Shown here one piece after another: positions 9,388 to 17,488 of a stretch of DNA of 39,788 bases. The notes beneath the pieces were generated by a model. The model was not told where the DNA came from. It did not search any database and saw only the letters and a list, made by a program, of their open reading frames with translations. Position 1 is the first letter of the stretch. Each line of letters opens with the position of its first letter. A program made the position numbers and the translations under genes. The stretch is from Betaproteobacteria bacterium (GTDB taxonomy: Bacteria; Pseudomonadota; Gammaproteobacteria; Burkholderiales; UBA9220): the NCBI GenBank assembly GCA_020061285.1, contig JAGUYQ010000050.1:1-39788 (forward strand), in the 5' to 3' direction.

Positions 9388-10149
9388 ATGGAACCACGCT
9401 CCGTCGAGGCCGCCCAAGGCTGGCGCTGGATTACCGCCGGATTCTCCCTCTTTTTCAAGAGCCCCCTGATCTGGATGGCTTTTTTCCTGATCTATTTTTT
9501 CTTCGCCTTCGTCCTCGCCTTCCTCGTCCCCCTCGTCGGGCCCGTGGCCTGGGCATTGCTGGACCCGATTTTCATCGCCGGATTCATGGTGGCCTGCCGC
9601 ACCCTGGAGGTGGGAGAAGAAATGGAAATCGCCCACCTGTTCGCCGCCTTCCGCCTCCGGCCCGCCCCCCTGGCGACCCTGGGCGCCTACTACCTGGCCG
9701 GGAAGATATTGGCGATATCGGTGGCGGCATTCATCGCCACCGCCATTATGGGCAGCGAGTTGCCGGACATGAATTTCGCCGAGGCGATCCGCCAGCAGGA
9801 CCCGACCATGATGTTGGCCATGGGCCAGCACCTCCTGGTGGTGCTGCTGTTCTTCATGGTGTTCCTGCTGCCTCTGCTGATGGCCTACTGGTTCGCCCCG
9901 GCCTTGGTGATATTCGACCAGATGCAGCCCCTGGAGGCGATGAAGCTGAGTTTCCGCGCCTGCCTGCGCAACGCGGTGCCGTTCCTGGTCTACGGCGTGG
10001 CGGCGATAGCCTTGCTGGTTCTGGGTGCCATCCCCATGATGCTGGGGCTGGTATTGGTGCTGCCGGTGCTGGCCGCCACCTCGATTTACACCGGCTACCG
10101 GGATATTTTCATCGCCGAACAGCCGGCCGGAATCTCCGAAACCGCCTGA
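9388..10149 (+). CDS. BPSS1780-family integral membrane protein
   Basis: The 253-residue hydrophobic protein has the N-terminal signature of this betaproteobacterial family (EPRSVEAAQGWRWITAGFSLFFKSP) and about five to six predicted helices: around 28-50, 55-75, 95-125, 150-175 and 210-240. The family has no established function. An in-frame ATG lies 18 bp upstream at 9370; the start at 9388 was chosen because the family normally begins a few residues before the GWxW motif. It runs convergently to uvrD with only 5 bp between stop codons. Confidence 0.8.
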   Translation: MEPRSVEAAQGWRWITAGFSLFFKSPLIWMAFFLIYFFFAFVLAFLVPLVGPVAWALLDPIFIAGFMVACRTLEVGEEMEIAHLFAAFRLRPAPLATLGAYYLAGKILAISVAAFIATAIMGSELPDMNFAEAIRQQDPTMMLAMGQHLLVVLLFFMVFLLPLLMAYWFAPALVIFDQMQPLEAMKLSFRACLRNAVPFLVYGVAAIALLVLGAIPMMLGLVLVLPVLAATSIYTGYRDIFIAEQPAGISETA

Positions 10150-10154
10150 TTCCG

Positions 10155-12320
10155 TTACAACGGCGTCAGCTTGGCGTACTCCAGGGCCAGCCATTTCACG
10201 CCGCTGTCGCGGAAGTTCACCTGGACACGGGCATCGCTCCCCCGTCCTTCGCAGTTGACGATCACCCCCAGGCCGAACTTGGGGTGCAGCACGTTCTGCC
10301 CTACGGCAAAACCCCCTCCCTGGCTGGGCGATGTCGAGGCCTCGGCCCCGCCATCGTCCCAGGCGGAGGGGGCGTAGTCGAAGCCGGTGTTCACCGCCTT
10401 GATCAATTCCGGCGGGATTTCCCGCAGAAAACGCGATGCCATGCCGTAGCGCATCTGGCCATGGAGCATGCGGCTCTGGGCGAAGCTCAAATAAAGCCGC
10501 CGCCGGGCTCGGGTAATGGCGACATACATCAGCCGCCGTTCCTCTTCCAGGCCGCCGTGGTCTTTCATGGCGTTCTCGTGGGGGAACAATCCCTCTTCCA
10601 GCCCGGTGATGAATACCGCATGAAACTCCAGGCCCTTGGCGGAATGGACCGTCATCAATTGCAGCGCCTCCTGGCCCCCCTCGGCCTGATGCTCCCCGGC
10701 CTCCAGGGAAGCATGGGCCAGGAATGCCGCCAGGATCGGCAGGGGCGGCGCGCCGTCGATCCCCTCTTCCGCTTCGTATTCCCCCTCGAACACCGCCGCC
10801 GCGTTGACCAGTTCGTTCAGGTTTTCCAGCCGTTCCGCCTCCTGCTTGTCCTTCTGGTAGTGCTCGGCCAAGCCGCTGGCGGCCAGCACCTGTTCCACCT
10901 GCTCGGCGAGGGACAGGTGGGAACAGGTATCCCGCAGCATTTCGATCATTTGCACGAAGCCCCGCAGGCCGGTGCCGGCCTTGCCGCCCAGCCCGCCGTG
11001 CCGGGCGGCTTCCCACAGGCTGCCCTCCCCTTGGGCGGCGGCTTCCTGCAACAACTCCAGGGAACGGGCGCCGATTCCCCGTGCGGGAAAATTCACCACC
11101 CGCAGGAAAGCGCCGTCGTCGGCCGGGTTGGCGACCAGGCGCAGATAGGCCAGGGCATGCTTGATTTCCTGCCGCTCGAAGAAGCGCAGGCCGCCATATA
11201 CCCGGTAGGGCAGACCGGCGGAAAACAGGGCGTGTTCCAGCACCCGGGATTGGGCATTGGAGCGGTACAGGAGAGCGATATCGGACAGGGGCACCCCCTC
11301 CCGCGACAGGGCCTCGGCCTCCTCCACCACGAAATCGGCCTCCGCCCGGTCGGTGGGCGCCTCGAACAGGCGAATGGGCTCCCCTTCTCCTTCGTCGGTC
11401 CACAGGTTCTTTCCCAGGCGCTGGTCGTTGTGGCGGATAAGGGCGTTGGCCGCCTCCAGGATGTTGCCGTGGGAGCGGTAGTTGCGTTCCAGGCGGACGA
11501 TCTTCTCCACCTGGAAGTCCCGCTCGAAATCGGCCATGTTCCCCACGTTGGCGCCGCGGAAGGCGTAAATGGACTGGTCGTCGTCCCCCACGGCGAACAC
11601 CGCCCCCTCCTCGCCGGCCAGCAGCTTGAGCCACTGGTATTGCAGACGGTTGGTATCCTGGAACTCATCCACCAGCACGTAGCGGAAGCGCTGCTGGTAG
11701 TGGCGGCGCAGCGCTTCGTCGCGAGACAGCAGCTCGAAGCTGCGCAACAGCAATTCGGCGAAATCCACCACGCCTTCTTTTTGGCATTGCTCGTCGTAGG
11801 CGGCATAGATTTCCGCCAGGCGCCGGGTATAGGGGTCGTAGGCTTCGATATCGCCGGCCCGCAACCCTTGCTCCTTGTTGCCGCTGATGAAGTGCTGGAC
11901 TTGGCGAGGGGGATATTTCTCCTCGTCGATGTTGAGGGCCTTCATCGTCCTTTTCACCGCCGCCAGTTGATCCTGGCTGTCGAGAATCTGGAACAGGGCC
12001 GGCAGGCCCGCCTCCCGGTGGTGGGCGCGAAGCATGCGGTTGCACAGACCGTGAAAGGTGCCGACCCACATCCCCCGTGTGTTGATCGGCAACAGGGCCG
12101 ACAAGCGGGCCAGCATCTCGCGGGAAGCCTTGTTGGTGAAGGTGACGGCGAGAATGCCGTGGGGACTGACCTGGCCGCTCTGGATCAGGTAGGCGATGCG
12201 CATGGTCAGCACGCGGGTCTTGCCGCTGCCGGCCCCGGCCAGGATCAGGGCCGACTGGCGGGGGAGGGTAACGGCTTCCCGCTGTTCGGGATTCAGGCCG
12301 GCAAGGTAGGAGTCGGTCAT
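10155..12320 (-). CDS. uvrD: DNA helicase II, UvrD
   Basis: UvrD is a superfamily 1A 3'-5' helicase used in nucleotide excision and mismatch repair. The 721-residue protein shows the Q-motif region LNPEQREAV, Walker A AGAGSGKT (28-35), TFTNKASREM (motif Ia), VDEFQDTN (motif II), GDDDQSIYAFRGA (motif III), and the late LMTVHSAKGLEF and VAITRARRRLYLSFA motifs. The C-terminus (GQNVLHPKFGLGVIVNCEG...VNFRDSGVKWLALEYAKL) is the Tudor-like domain of UvrD/PcrA, which separates it from Rep. It appears monocistronic. Confidence 0.95.
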   Translation of the reverse strand: MTDSYLAGLNPEQREAVTLPRQSALILAGAGSGKTRVLTMRIAYLIQSGQVSPHGILAVTFTNKASREMLARLSALLPINTRGMWVGTFHGLCNRMLRAHHREAGLPALFQILDSQDQLAAVKRTMKALNIDEEKYPPRQVQHFISGNKEQGLRAGDIEAYDPYTRRLAEIYAAYDEQCQKEGVVDFAELLLRSFELLSRDEALRRHYQQRFRYVLVDEFQDTNRLQYQWLKLLAGEEGAVFAVGDDDQSIYAFRGANVGNMADFERDFQVEKIVRLERNYRSHGNILEAANALIRHNDQRLGKNLWTDEGEGEPIRLFEAPTDRAEADFVVEEAEALSREGVPLSDIALLYRSNAQSRVLEHALFSAGLPYRVYGGLRFFERQEIKHALAYLRLVANPADDGAFLRVVNFPARGIGARSLELLQEAAAQGEGSLWEAARHGGLGGKAGTGLRGFVQMIEMLRDTCSHLSLAEQVEQVLAASGLAEHYQKDKQEAERLENLNELVNAAAVFEGEYEAEEGIDGAPPLPILAAFLAHASLEAGEHQAEGGQEALQLMTVHSAKGLEFHAVFITGLEEGLFPHENAMKDHGGLEEERRLMYVAITRARRRLYLSFAQSRMLHGQMRYGMASRFLREIPPELIKAVNTGFDYAPSAWDDGGAEASTSPSQGGGFAVGQNVLHPKFGLGVIVNCEGRGSDARVQVNFRDSGVKWLALEYAKLTPL

Positions 12321-12440
12321 GGGTCGGGGGAGTTTCCTTCAGGTCCGGGGATTATACCGGGGCGGGCACGGAACGGCACGGCTCGCCACGAGTCTCATGG
12401 GGTATGGGCAATGCCCGAATGAAGAATGAAGGAGGCCATC

Positions 12441-13037
12441 ATGGGCAAATACACCGGAATCCACCACTTGGCCTTTGCTACCGGCGACCTGGACGCCACC
12501 ATCCGGTTCTGGCGGGATTTGCTGGGCTTGCGGCTTCTTTACGGCTACGGCCAGCCCGGCTACCGCCAGTATTTCTTCGAGGTGTCGCCCAATGACCTGA
12601 TCGCTTTTTTCGAGTGGCCGGCGGCTACCCCGCTCCCCCGCCGCACCCATGGCACGCCGGTCGCCGGCCCCTTTGCCTTCGATCACGTTTCCCTCGGCGT
12701 GGGCAATGAAGAAACCCTATGGGAACTGGTGGGCAAACTCACCGCCGCCGGGTTCCCCGCCTCGGACGTGATCGACCACGGCTTCATCCGTTCGGTTTAT
12801 TCCTTCGACCCCAACGGCATACCCATCGAGTTCAGTTATGCCCTGGAGGATTTCGATATCCGCCGCCGCCCCCTGTTCGCGGACGAGGAGCCGCCGGCAG
12901 CCGCCAGGCTAGGCTCGGAACCGGATGATCGCTTCTGGCCGGCGGCGGAAGAGGTGCCCAGGGATGAACGCTTCGTCTCCCGCGGAGTGGGATGGGAACA
13001 TTTTCTGCCCGGCGGCAGCGAGGGCAAGGTAACTTAG
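12441..13037 (+). CDS. VOC-superfamily (glyoxalase/bleomycin-resistance/dioxygenase-like) protein
   Basis: The 198-residue product has two vicinal-oxygen-chelate halves: GIHHLAFATGDLDATIRFWRDLLGLRL and FAFDHVSLGVGNEETLWELVGKL...FDPNGIPIEFSY. Likely metal ligands are the histidines of HHLAF and FDHVS and the glutamate of PIEFSY. A non-catalytic C-terminal tail follows (after about residue 140). The start at 12441 is chosen over 12426 because a perfect AAGGAGG lies 5 bp before it. Substrate unknown; glyoxalase I, dioxygenases and other VOC enzymes share this fold. Confidence 0.82.
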   Translation: MGKYTGIHHLAFATGDLDATIRFWRDLLGLRLLYGYGQPGYRQYFFEVSPNDLIAFFEWPAATPLPRRTHGTPVAGPFAFDHVSLGVGNEETLWELVGKLTAAGFPASDVIDHGFIRSVYSFDPNGIPIEFSYALEDFDIRRRPLFADEEPPAAARLGSEPDDRFWPAAEEVPRDERFVSRGVGWEHFLPGGSEGKVT

Positions 13038-13046
13038 GCCGCCGGT

Positions 13047-14003
13047 TCAGACGATGAACGAGCGGTTGCGGCCGCTGCTCTTGGCGTGGGTAAGGGCTTC
13101 GTCGGTTTTTTGCACCAGTTCGCTCAAGGACAGGGCATTGCTGTCGGGATAGCAGGCGCCGCCGATGCTGATGGTGAGCGGCTCCCGGTCCAGGGCGGGA
13201 ATCTCCGCCCGGGCCACCGCCTCGCGGATTTTTTCCGCCACGATGGCCGCCTGCTCCCGATTGGTATGGGGCAGCACGACCATAAACTCTTCCCCATCGT
13301 AACGGGCGCACAAATCCGAGTCCCTGGTGGCGCTACGTATCATCCGGGCCACCTCCGCCAGGGCGGCATCGCCAGCCGACGGGCCGAAGCGGTCGTTGAT
13401 CTGGCGGAAATGGTCGAGATCCATGATCAGCAGCGAAAGTTCGCTCCCGTATCGGAAGGCGCGGGAAAACTCCACCTCCAGCCGCTCGGTGACGTAGCGC
13501 CGGTTATACAGGCCGGTTTGGCTATCGGTGATGGAGAGCCGTTCCATCTGCTCCTGGCTGCGGGCGTAACCGTAATGCAGGGCCAAGTGTTCGGCCAGGC
13601 GCCGCAGCGATTCCTCGTCGGAATAGTGGCCGGTGGTGGCCAGCAGCATCACCCCCAGCAATTGATCCTGCAGCAACAGCGGATGGGCGGCGATTTCCCG
13701 TGGCAAGGCCTCGGCAAAGCCGAAATGCAAGCGCAAGGCATCCTGTTCCGGCACGCCGTTGAGATGCAATCCCCGCCTTTCCTTGGCCACGCGGCCGGGC
13801 AAGCCTTCGCCGAAAGCGAGGCGCTCCAGGGCTTCCAGCTTGACGCCGTTGCCCACGGCGGGGCACAACTGGGACGCCTCCGCCAGGTACACCACCCCCG
13901 CCGCCGAACCGGTCAACTCGACCGCCTGATTCAATCCCTGCTGCAACACATCCTGGGCGGGCCGGCTCAAATCCACTTCCGTCAAATACGCGTAGCGCTG
14001 CAC
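13047..14003 (-). CDS. GAF-GGDEF protein, putative diguanylate cyclase
   Basis: The 318-residue protein has an N-terminal GAF-like sensory domain (about 20-150) and a C-terminal GGDEF domain (about 155-318) with LSITDSQTGLYNRRY, MDLDHFRQINDRFG and the active-site loop RYDGEEF (DGEEF at 236-240). The first glycine of GG(D/E)EF is aspartate; the rest is conserved, so activity is plausible but not certain. An inhibitory RxxD site (RDSD, 227-230) lies exactly five residues before the loop, indicating product feedback by c-di-GMP. No membrane segment is seen, so it is cytoplasmic. The start is GTG at 14003 with AGGAGG seven bases upstream. Confidence 0.88.
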   Translation of the reverse strand: MQRYAYLTEVDLSRPAQDVLQQGLNQAVELTGSAAGVVYLAEASQLCPAVGNGVKLEALERLAFGEGLPGRVAKERRGLHLNGVPEQDALRLHFGFAEALPREIAAHPLLLQDQLLGVMLLATTGHYSDEESLRRLAEHLALHYGYARSQEQMERLSITDSQTGLYNRRYVTERLEVEFSRAFRYGSELSLLIMDLDHFRQINDRFGPSAGDAALAEVARMIRSATRDSDLCARYDGEEFMVVLPHTNREQAAIVAEKIREAVARAEIPALDREPLTISIGGACYPDSNALSLSELVQKTDEALTHAKSSGRNRSFIV

Positions 14004-14124
14004 CTGCTCACCTCCTGAGGCTTGCTTGCGAGTATGTGCTATGTTTCATCCCGTGCCTTTTCCGCCGTAGATACTTGCCGGAAAGCATAACATGAACCGA
14101 AAAAGCCGTTAATTTCGCCAGCAC

Positions 14125-14153
14125 AAAAAACTTCGGGGGCCGCAGCCCCCGAA
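14125..14153 (-). terminator. rho-independent terminator of the phosphoribulokinase gene
   Basis: A 9-bp GC-rich stem (TTCGGGGGC / GCCCCCGAA, loop CGCA) lies 17 bp beyond the prkB stop codon and is followed on the minus strand by six T (14130-14125). This is a canonical intrinsic terminator and isolates prkB from the GGDEF gene. Confidence 0.88.
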
Positions 14154-14170
14154 ATTCCTTATACCCGTCT

Positions 14171-15061
14171 TCAGCCTTTTTTACAGCCTTCCAGCATTTC
14201 GTGCACCAGGGGGGTGAGAATCACCTCCATGGCGAAGCCCATCTTGCCACCGGGCACCACGATGGTGTTGGGGCGGGACATGAAGGAGTCGTGAATCATG
14301 CGCAGATAGTAGGGGAAATCCACACCCTTCGGATCCCGGAAGCGGATCACCACGAAGCTCTCGTCGGGCGTCGGAATATCACGGGCAATGAAGGGATTGG
14401 AGGTGTCCACTGTCGGCACGCGTTGGAAGTTCACGTCGGTCTGGGAAAACTGGGGCGTGATGTAGTGCACGTAATCCGGCATGCGGCGCAGGATGGTTTC
14501 GACGGTGGCCTCGGCGGAATAGCCGCGCTCCTTGGCATCACGGTGAATTTTCTGGATCCACTCCAGGTTGACGATGGGCACCACGCCCACGCCCAGGTCC
14601 ACATGCTGGGCGGCATCGACCTTGTCCGTTTTTACCAGGCCGTGCAGGCCTTCGTAGAACAGCAGGTCCGTCCCCGCAGGCAAATCTTCCCAAGGCGTGA
14701 ACTCACCGGGCTTCAGTTTGGTGTTCAGGCGCTGATTGTGCTCGGCAGCCTCTTCGTCGCTGTGCAGGTAATAGCGCTTCTTGCCCTTGCCGTTCTTGCC
14801 GTAGGACTTGAACAGTTCCTCGATTTTTTCGAAGTGGTTGGCTTCCGGACCGAAATGGCTGAAATGCTTGTTGCCGGCGGTCTCGGCCTTTTTCATCGCT
14901 TCCCGGAATTCGAGCCGATTCAGGCTGTGCAAGCTGTCTCCCTCGATGATGGCGGGGGTGATTTTTTCGCGCCAGAAAATATGCTCGAAAGCGCGCTTGA
15001 CCGTCGTGGTACCGGCGCCGGACGAACCGGTGACGGCGATGACTGGATGTTTCTTGGACAT
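14171..15061 (-). CDS. prkB: phosphoribulokinase (class I, proteobacterial)
   Basis: Phosphoribulokinase makes ribulose-1,5-bisphosphate, the substrate of RuBisCO, in the Calvin cycle. The 296-residue length and sequence fit the octameric proteobacterial type: P-loop GSSGAGTTT (12-20), EGDSLHSLNR, HFGPEANHFEKIEELF, then FYEGLHG in the Walker B region and RRMPDYVHYITPQFSQTDVNFQRVP. The gene is often also called cbbP. It is monocistronic here, with its own promoter and terminator and no RuBisCO genes nearby. Before the transposon inserted, it was the gene directly downstream of glmS. Confidence 0.94.
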   Translation of the reverse strand: MSKKHPVIAVTGSSGAGTTTVKRAFEHIFWREKITPAIIEGDSLHSLNRLEFREAMKKAETAGNKHFSHFGPEANHFEKIEELFKSYGKNGKGKKRYYLHSDEEAAEHNQRLNTKLKPGEFTPWEDLPAGTDLLFYEGLHGLVKTDKVDAAQHVDLGVGVVPIVNLEWIQKIHRDAKERGYSAEATVETILRRMPDYVHYITPQFSQTDVNFQRVPTVDTSNPFIARDIPTPDESFVVIRFRDPKGVDFPYYLRMIHDSFMSRPNTIVVPGGKMGFAMEVILTPLVHEMLEGCKKG

Positions 15062-15103
15062 AAGGTGTGCTCCGTTAAGGGTTTTCTAATTCTGAACTGT
15101 TAA

Positions 15104-15133
15104 AGTATAACCATGACCCCCGCGCCTTGTCAC
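15104..15133 (-). promoter_or_regulatory. candidate sigma70 promoter of prkB
   Basis: On the minus strand GTGACA (15133-15128) and TATACT (15109-15104) each match five of six consensus bases with 18 bp between them, about 45 bp before the prkB start. The -35 box overlaps one arm of a small inverted repeat (GTCAC/GTGAC, 15129-15141). The transposon tip lies only 13 bp further upstream, so DNA for upstream activators has been replaced by transposon sequence. Confidence 0.55.
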
Positions 15134-15146
15134 TCTGGGTGACGGG

Positions 15147-15294
15147 TGTCCGCTCTGAATAGAGTTGTATCCTTTAGATGTTCCAACCCGCTGTTTTAAT
15201 CATTCGACCAAAATTGTCAGAATCTAAAAGTTGTATCCGCAGGGAAACGCCTTCCTCAAAGCAGGGAATTTTTCTCACTAATAAAGTTGTATCC
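15147..15294 (+). repeat. left end of the Tn7-like element with three TnsB-binding repeats
   Basis: Three direct repeats with the core A(A/G)AGTTGTATCC lie at 15158-15172, 15224-15238 and 15280-15294. The tip is TGTCC at 15147, and the first repeat ends 26 bp from it. Spacings of 66 and 56 bp resemble the dispersed sites of Tn7's left end. The same core in inverted orientation forms the right end. Confidence 0.9.
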
Positions 15295-15356
15295 AATGCT
15301 ACCACCATCCAGTAGTTATAGCGCAGGCTTCATACATGTGTGTATGGAGACGGCTC

Positions 15357-15812
15357 ATGGAAATGAAACGGTGCGCAGCATGTGACCAAGTGTTTCAACC
15401 ACGCCCTCAAGTGCCGGCACAAAGCTATTGCTCGCTACCCGATTGCCAGAAAGAGCGCCGGCGACGATGGCAGCAGGAGAAGCTACGGACCGACCAGGAC
15501 TACCGCGACAACCAGGCACGGGCTCAGAAGGCATGGCTAGAGCGAAACCCTGACTACTGGCGTGAATACCGTAGCACTCACGAAGACTATGTCGAACGCA
15601 ATCGGGCTTTCCAACGTACGCGAAATGCCCAGAGAAACAATAGCCCGATTGCAAAGATGGATGTGTCACCGTCGCTTTCTCCTCTCACGTCGGGGATATA
15701 CCGCATGAGCCCGGTAGAAGTTAGCGAGTTTGCAAAGATAGATGTCTGGACTGTCCAAATTACGGTGCTTTCCACCCTGAGCGAACCGCGCCCCAAAGTT
15801 GCAAAGAGATGA
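15357..15812 (+). CDS. small Cys-rich (zinc-ribbon-like) protein of the recombinase/ParB module
   Basis: The 151-residue product begins with MEMKRCAACDQVFQPRPQ and has CxxC (residues 6-9) and a CxxxxxC pair (SYCSLPDCQ), a likely zinc-binding knuckle. A very basic helical region follows (KERRRRWQQEKLRTDQDYRDNQARAQKAWLERNPDYWREYR), suggesting nucleic-acid binding. The C-terminal part repeats a short motif in frame: IAKMDV, FAKIDV and finally VAKR at the end. The start was placed at 15357 because GGAGA lies seven bases upstream. It is the first gene of a plus-strand run leading into the serine recombinase. Function unknown; a DNA-binding partner or regulator of the recombinase is a guess from position. 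Confidence 0.6.
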   Translation: MEMKRCAACDQVFQPRPQVPAQSYCSLPDCQKERRRRWQQEKLRTDQDYRDNQARAQKAWLERNPDYWREYRSTHEDYVERNRAFQRTRNAQRNNSPIAKMDVSPSLSPLTSGIYRMSPVEVSEFAKIDVWTVQITVLSTLSEPRPKVAKR

Positions 15813-15874
15813 CGTGATTGTCCCTTCGCTGAACGGTTACTACCGTACCTTATATATGTGCTTCGGATGGGACG

Positions 15875-17488
15875 ATGAACTCCGAGAGCAGACCGTTGAT
15901 GCAACAAGGGGCAATCTGGGCTATGCCAACTCACGAAATAGACGATGCCGGAACCACACAACCCACCGTGTTCCGGGCGGCCGAATACGTTCGAATGTCC
16001 ACGGAACACCAGCAGTACTCCACTGAAAACCAGGCTGACAAGATAAGGGAATACGCAGCTAGGCGAGGGATCGAGATCGTCCGCACTTACGCCGATGAGG
16101 GAAAAAGCGGCCTGCGCATTGACGGACGCCAAGCCCTGCAGCAGCTGATCAAGGATGTTGAAACCGGCGCCGCCGACTTTCAGATCATCCTGGTCTACGA
16201 CGTCAGCCGGTGGGGACGCTTCCAGGATGCCGACGAGAGTGCCTATTACGAATACATCTGCCGGCGCGCCGGCATCCAGGTCGCCTATTGCGCCGAGCAG
16301 TTTGAAAACGACGGCTCCCCAGTCTCAACCATTGTTAAGGGCGTCAAACGAGCAATGGCCGGCGAGTACAGCCGCGAACTGTCGGCCAAGGTATTTGCCG
16401 GCCAGTGCCGACTGATCGAATTGGGGTACCGCCAGGGTGGCCCTGCCGGCTACGGGCTACGTCGGGTGCTTGTCGACCAACACGGTGTAATGAAGGGCGA
16501 ATTGGCCCGCGGCGAACACAAGAGCCTCCAAACTGATCGCGTGATCCTGATGCCGGGCCCCGAAGACGAGATCAAAGTCGTCAATCAGATCTACCGCTGG
16601 TTCATCGACGATGGCCTAACCGAGTCGGAGATCGCTGCGCGCCTGAACGGTATAGCCGTGCGGACCGACCTTGATCGCGCATGGACACGGGCGACTGTCC
16701 ACGAGGTGCTGACGAACGAAAAATACATCGGCAACAACATCTACAACCGGATTTCCTTCAAGCTCAAAAAACTGCGGGTAATGAACACGCCCGACATGTG
16801 GATCAAGAAGGAAGGCGCATTCGAAGCCATTGTCCCAGCCGAGATGTTCTACACCGCCCAGGGCATTATGCGCGCTCGGGCGCGGCGGTACACCGACGAG
16901 GAATTGATCGAGCGCCTGCGGAGCCTGTATCAGAACCGGGGTTTCCTTTCCGGGCTGATTATCGATGAAACGGAGGGTATGCCCTCCACCTCCGTTTACG
17001 TCCACCGCTTCGGTAGCTTGATTCGAGCTTACCAAACCGTTGGCTTCACTCCTGACCGCGACTACCGGTACCTGGAAATCAATCGGTTCCTTCGGCGGCT
17101 GCACCCTGACATCGTGGCCCAGACGGAGCAGCAGGTCGCCGAGCTGGGAGGTGCCGTTTGGCGGGACCCTGCAACGGACATGCTCCGGGTTAATGGCGAA
17201 TTCAGTGTGTCGCTGGTGCTTGCCCGCTGCCAAACCCATGATAGCGGCCGCAATCACTGGAAGGTCCGATTCGATACGAGCTTGGCACCGGATATCACCG
17301 TAGCTGTACGGCTCGACCAAGCCAACCAAGCGCCGCTTGATTATTACTTGTTGCCCCGCCTGGATTTTGGCCAACCGCGCATCAGTCTGGCCGATAGGAA
17401 TGCCATCGAGTTTGAGAGCTATCGCTTCGATACCCTGGACTACCTCTACGGCATGGCCGAACGGGCACGCCTGCGGAGGGTCGCATGA
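15875..17488 (+). CDS. large serine recombinase
   Basis: The product (537 residues from this start) has an N-terminal resolvase domain with AAEYVRMSTEHQQYSTENQ (probable nucleophile Ser42) and the arginine-bearing YDVSRWGRFQDADESAYYEY, then a recombinase domain (about 195-300; GPAGYGLRR, LTESEIAARLNG, TVHEVLTNEKYIGN). Instead of the Cys-rich zinc ribbon of many phage integrases, the C-terminus is a distinct domain of about 200 residues. Such enzymes integrate, excise or invert DNA. In-frame ATGs at 15899 and 15923 are alternative starts; none has a strong ribosome-binding site. The stop overlaps the next gene's start (ATGA), so the recombinase and ParB-like proteins are translationally coupled. 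Confidence 0.88.
   Translation: MNSESRPLMQQGAIWAMPTHEIDDAGTTQPTVFRAAEYVRMSTEHQQYSTENQADKIREYAARRGIEIVRTYADEGKSGLRIDGRQALQQLIKDVETGAADFQIILVYDVSRWGRFQDADESAYYEYICRRAGIQVAYCAEQFENDGSPVSTIVKGVKRAMAGEYSRELSAKVFAGQCRLIELGYRQGGPAGYGLRRVLVDQHGVMKGELARGEHKSLQTDRVILMPGPEDEIKVVNQIYRWFIDDGLTESEIAARLNGIAVRTDLDRAWTRATVHEVLTNEKYIGNNIYNRISFKLKKLRVMNTPDMWIKKEGAFEAIVPAEMFYTAQGIMRARARRYTDEELIERLRSLYQNRGFLSGLIIDETEGMPSTSVYVHRFGSLIRAYQTVGFTPDRDYRYLEINRFLRRLHPDIVAQTEQQVAELGGAVWRDPATDMLRVNGEFSVSLVLARCQTHDSGRNHWKVRFDTSLAPDITVAVRLDQANQAPLDYYLLPRLDFGQPRISLADRNAIEFESYRFDTLDYLYGMAERARLRRVA

Noticed and set aside
15295..15356. Promoter for the Cys-rich protein gene directly inside the left end
   Set aside because: TTGTAT of the third TnsB repeat and nearby TTATAG are 23 bp apart, outside normal spacing.
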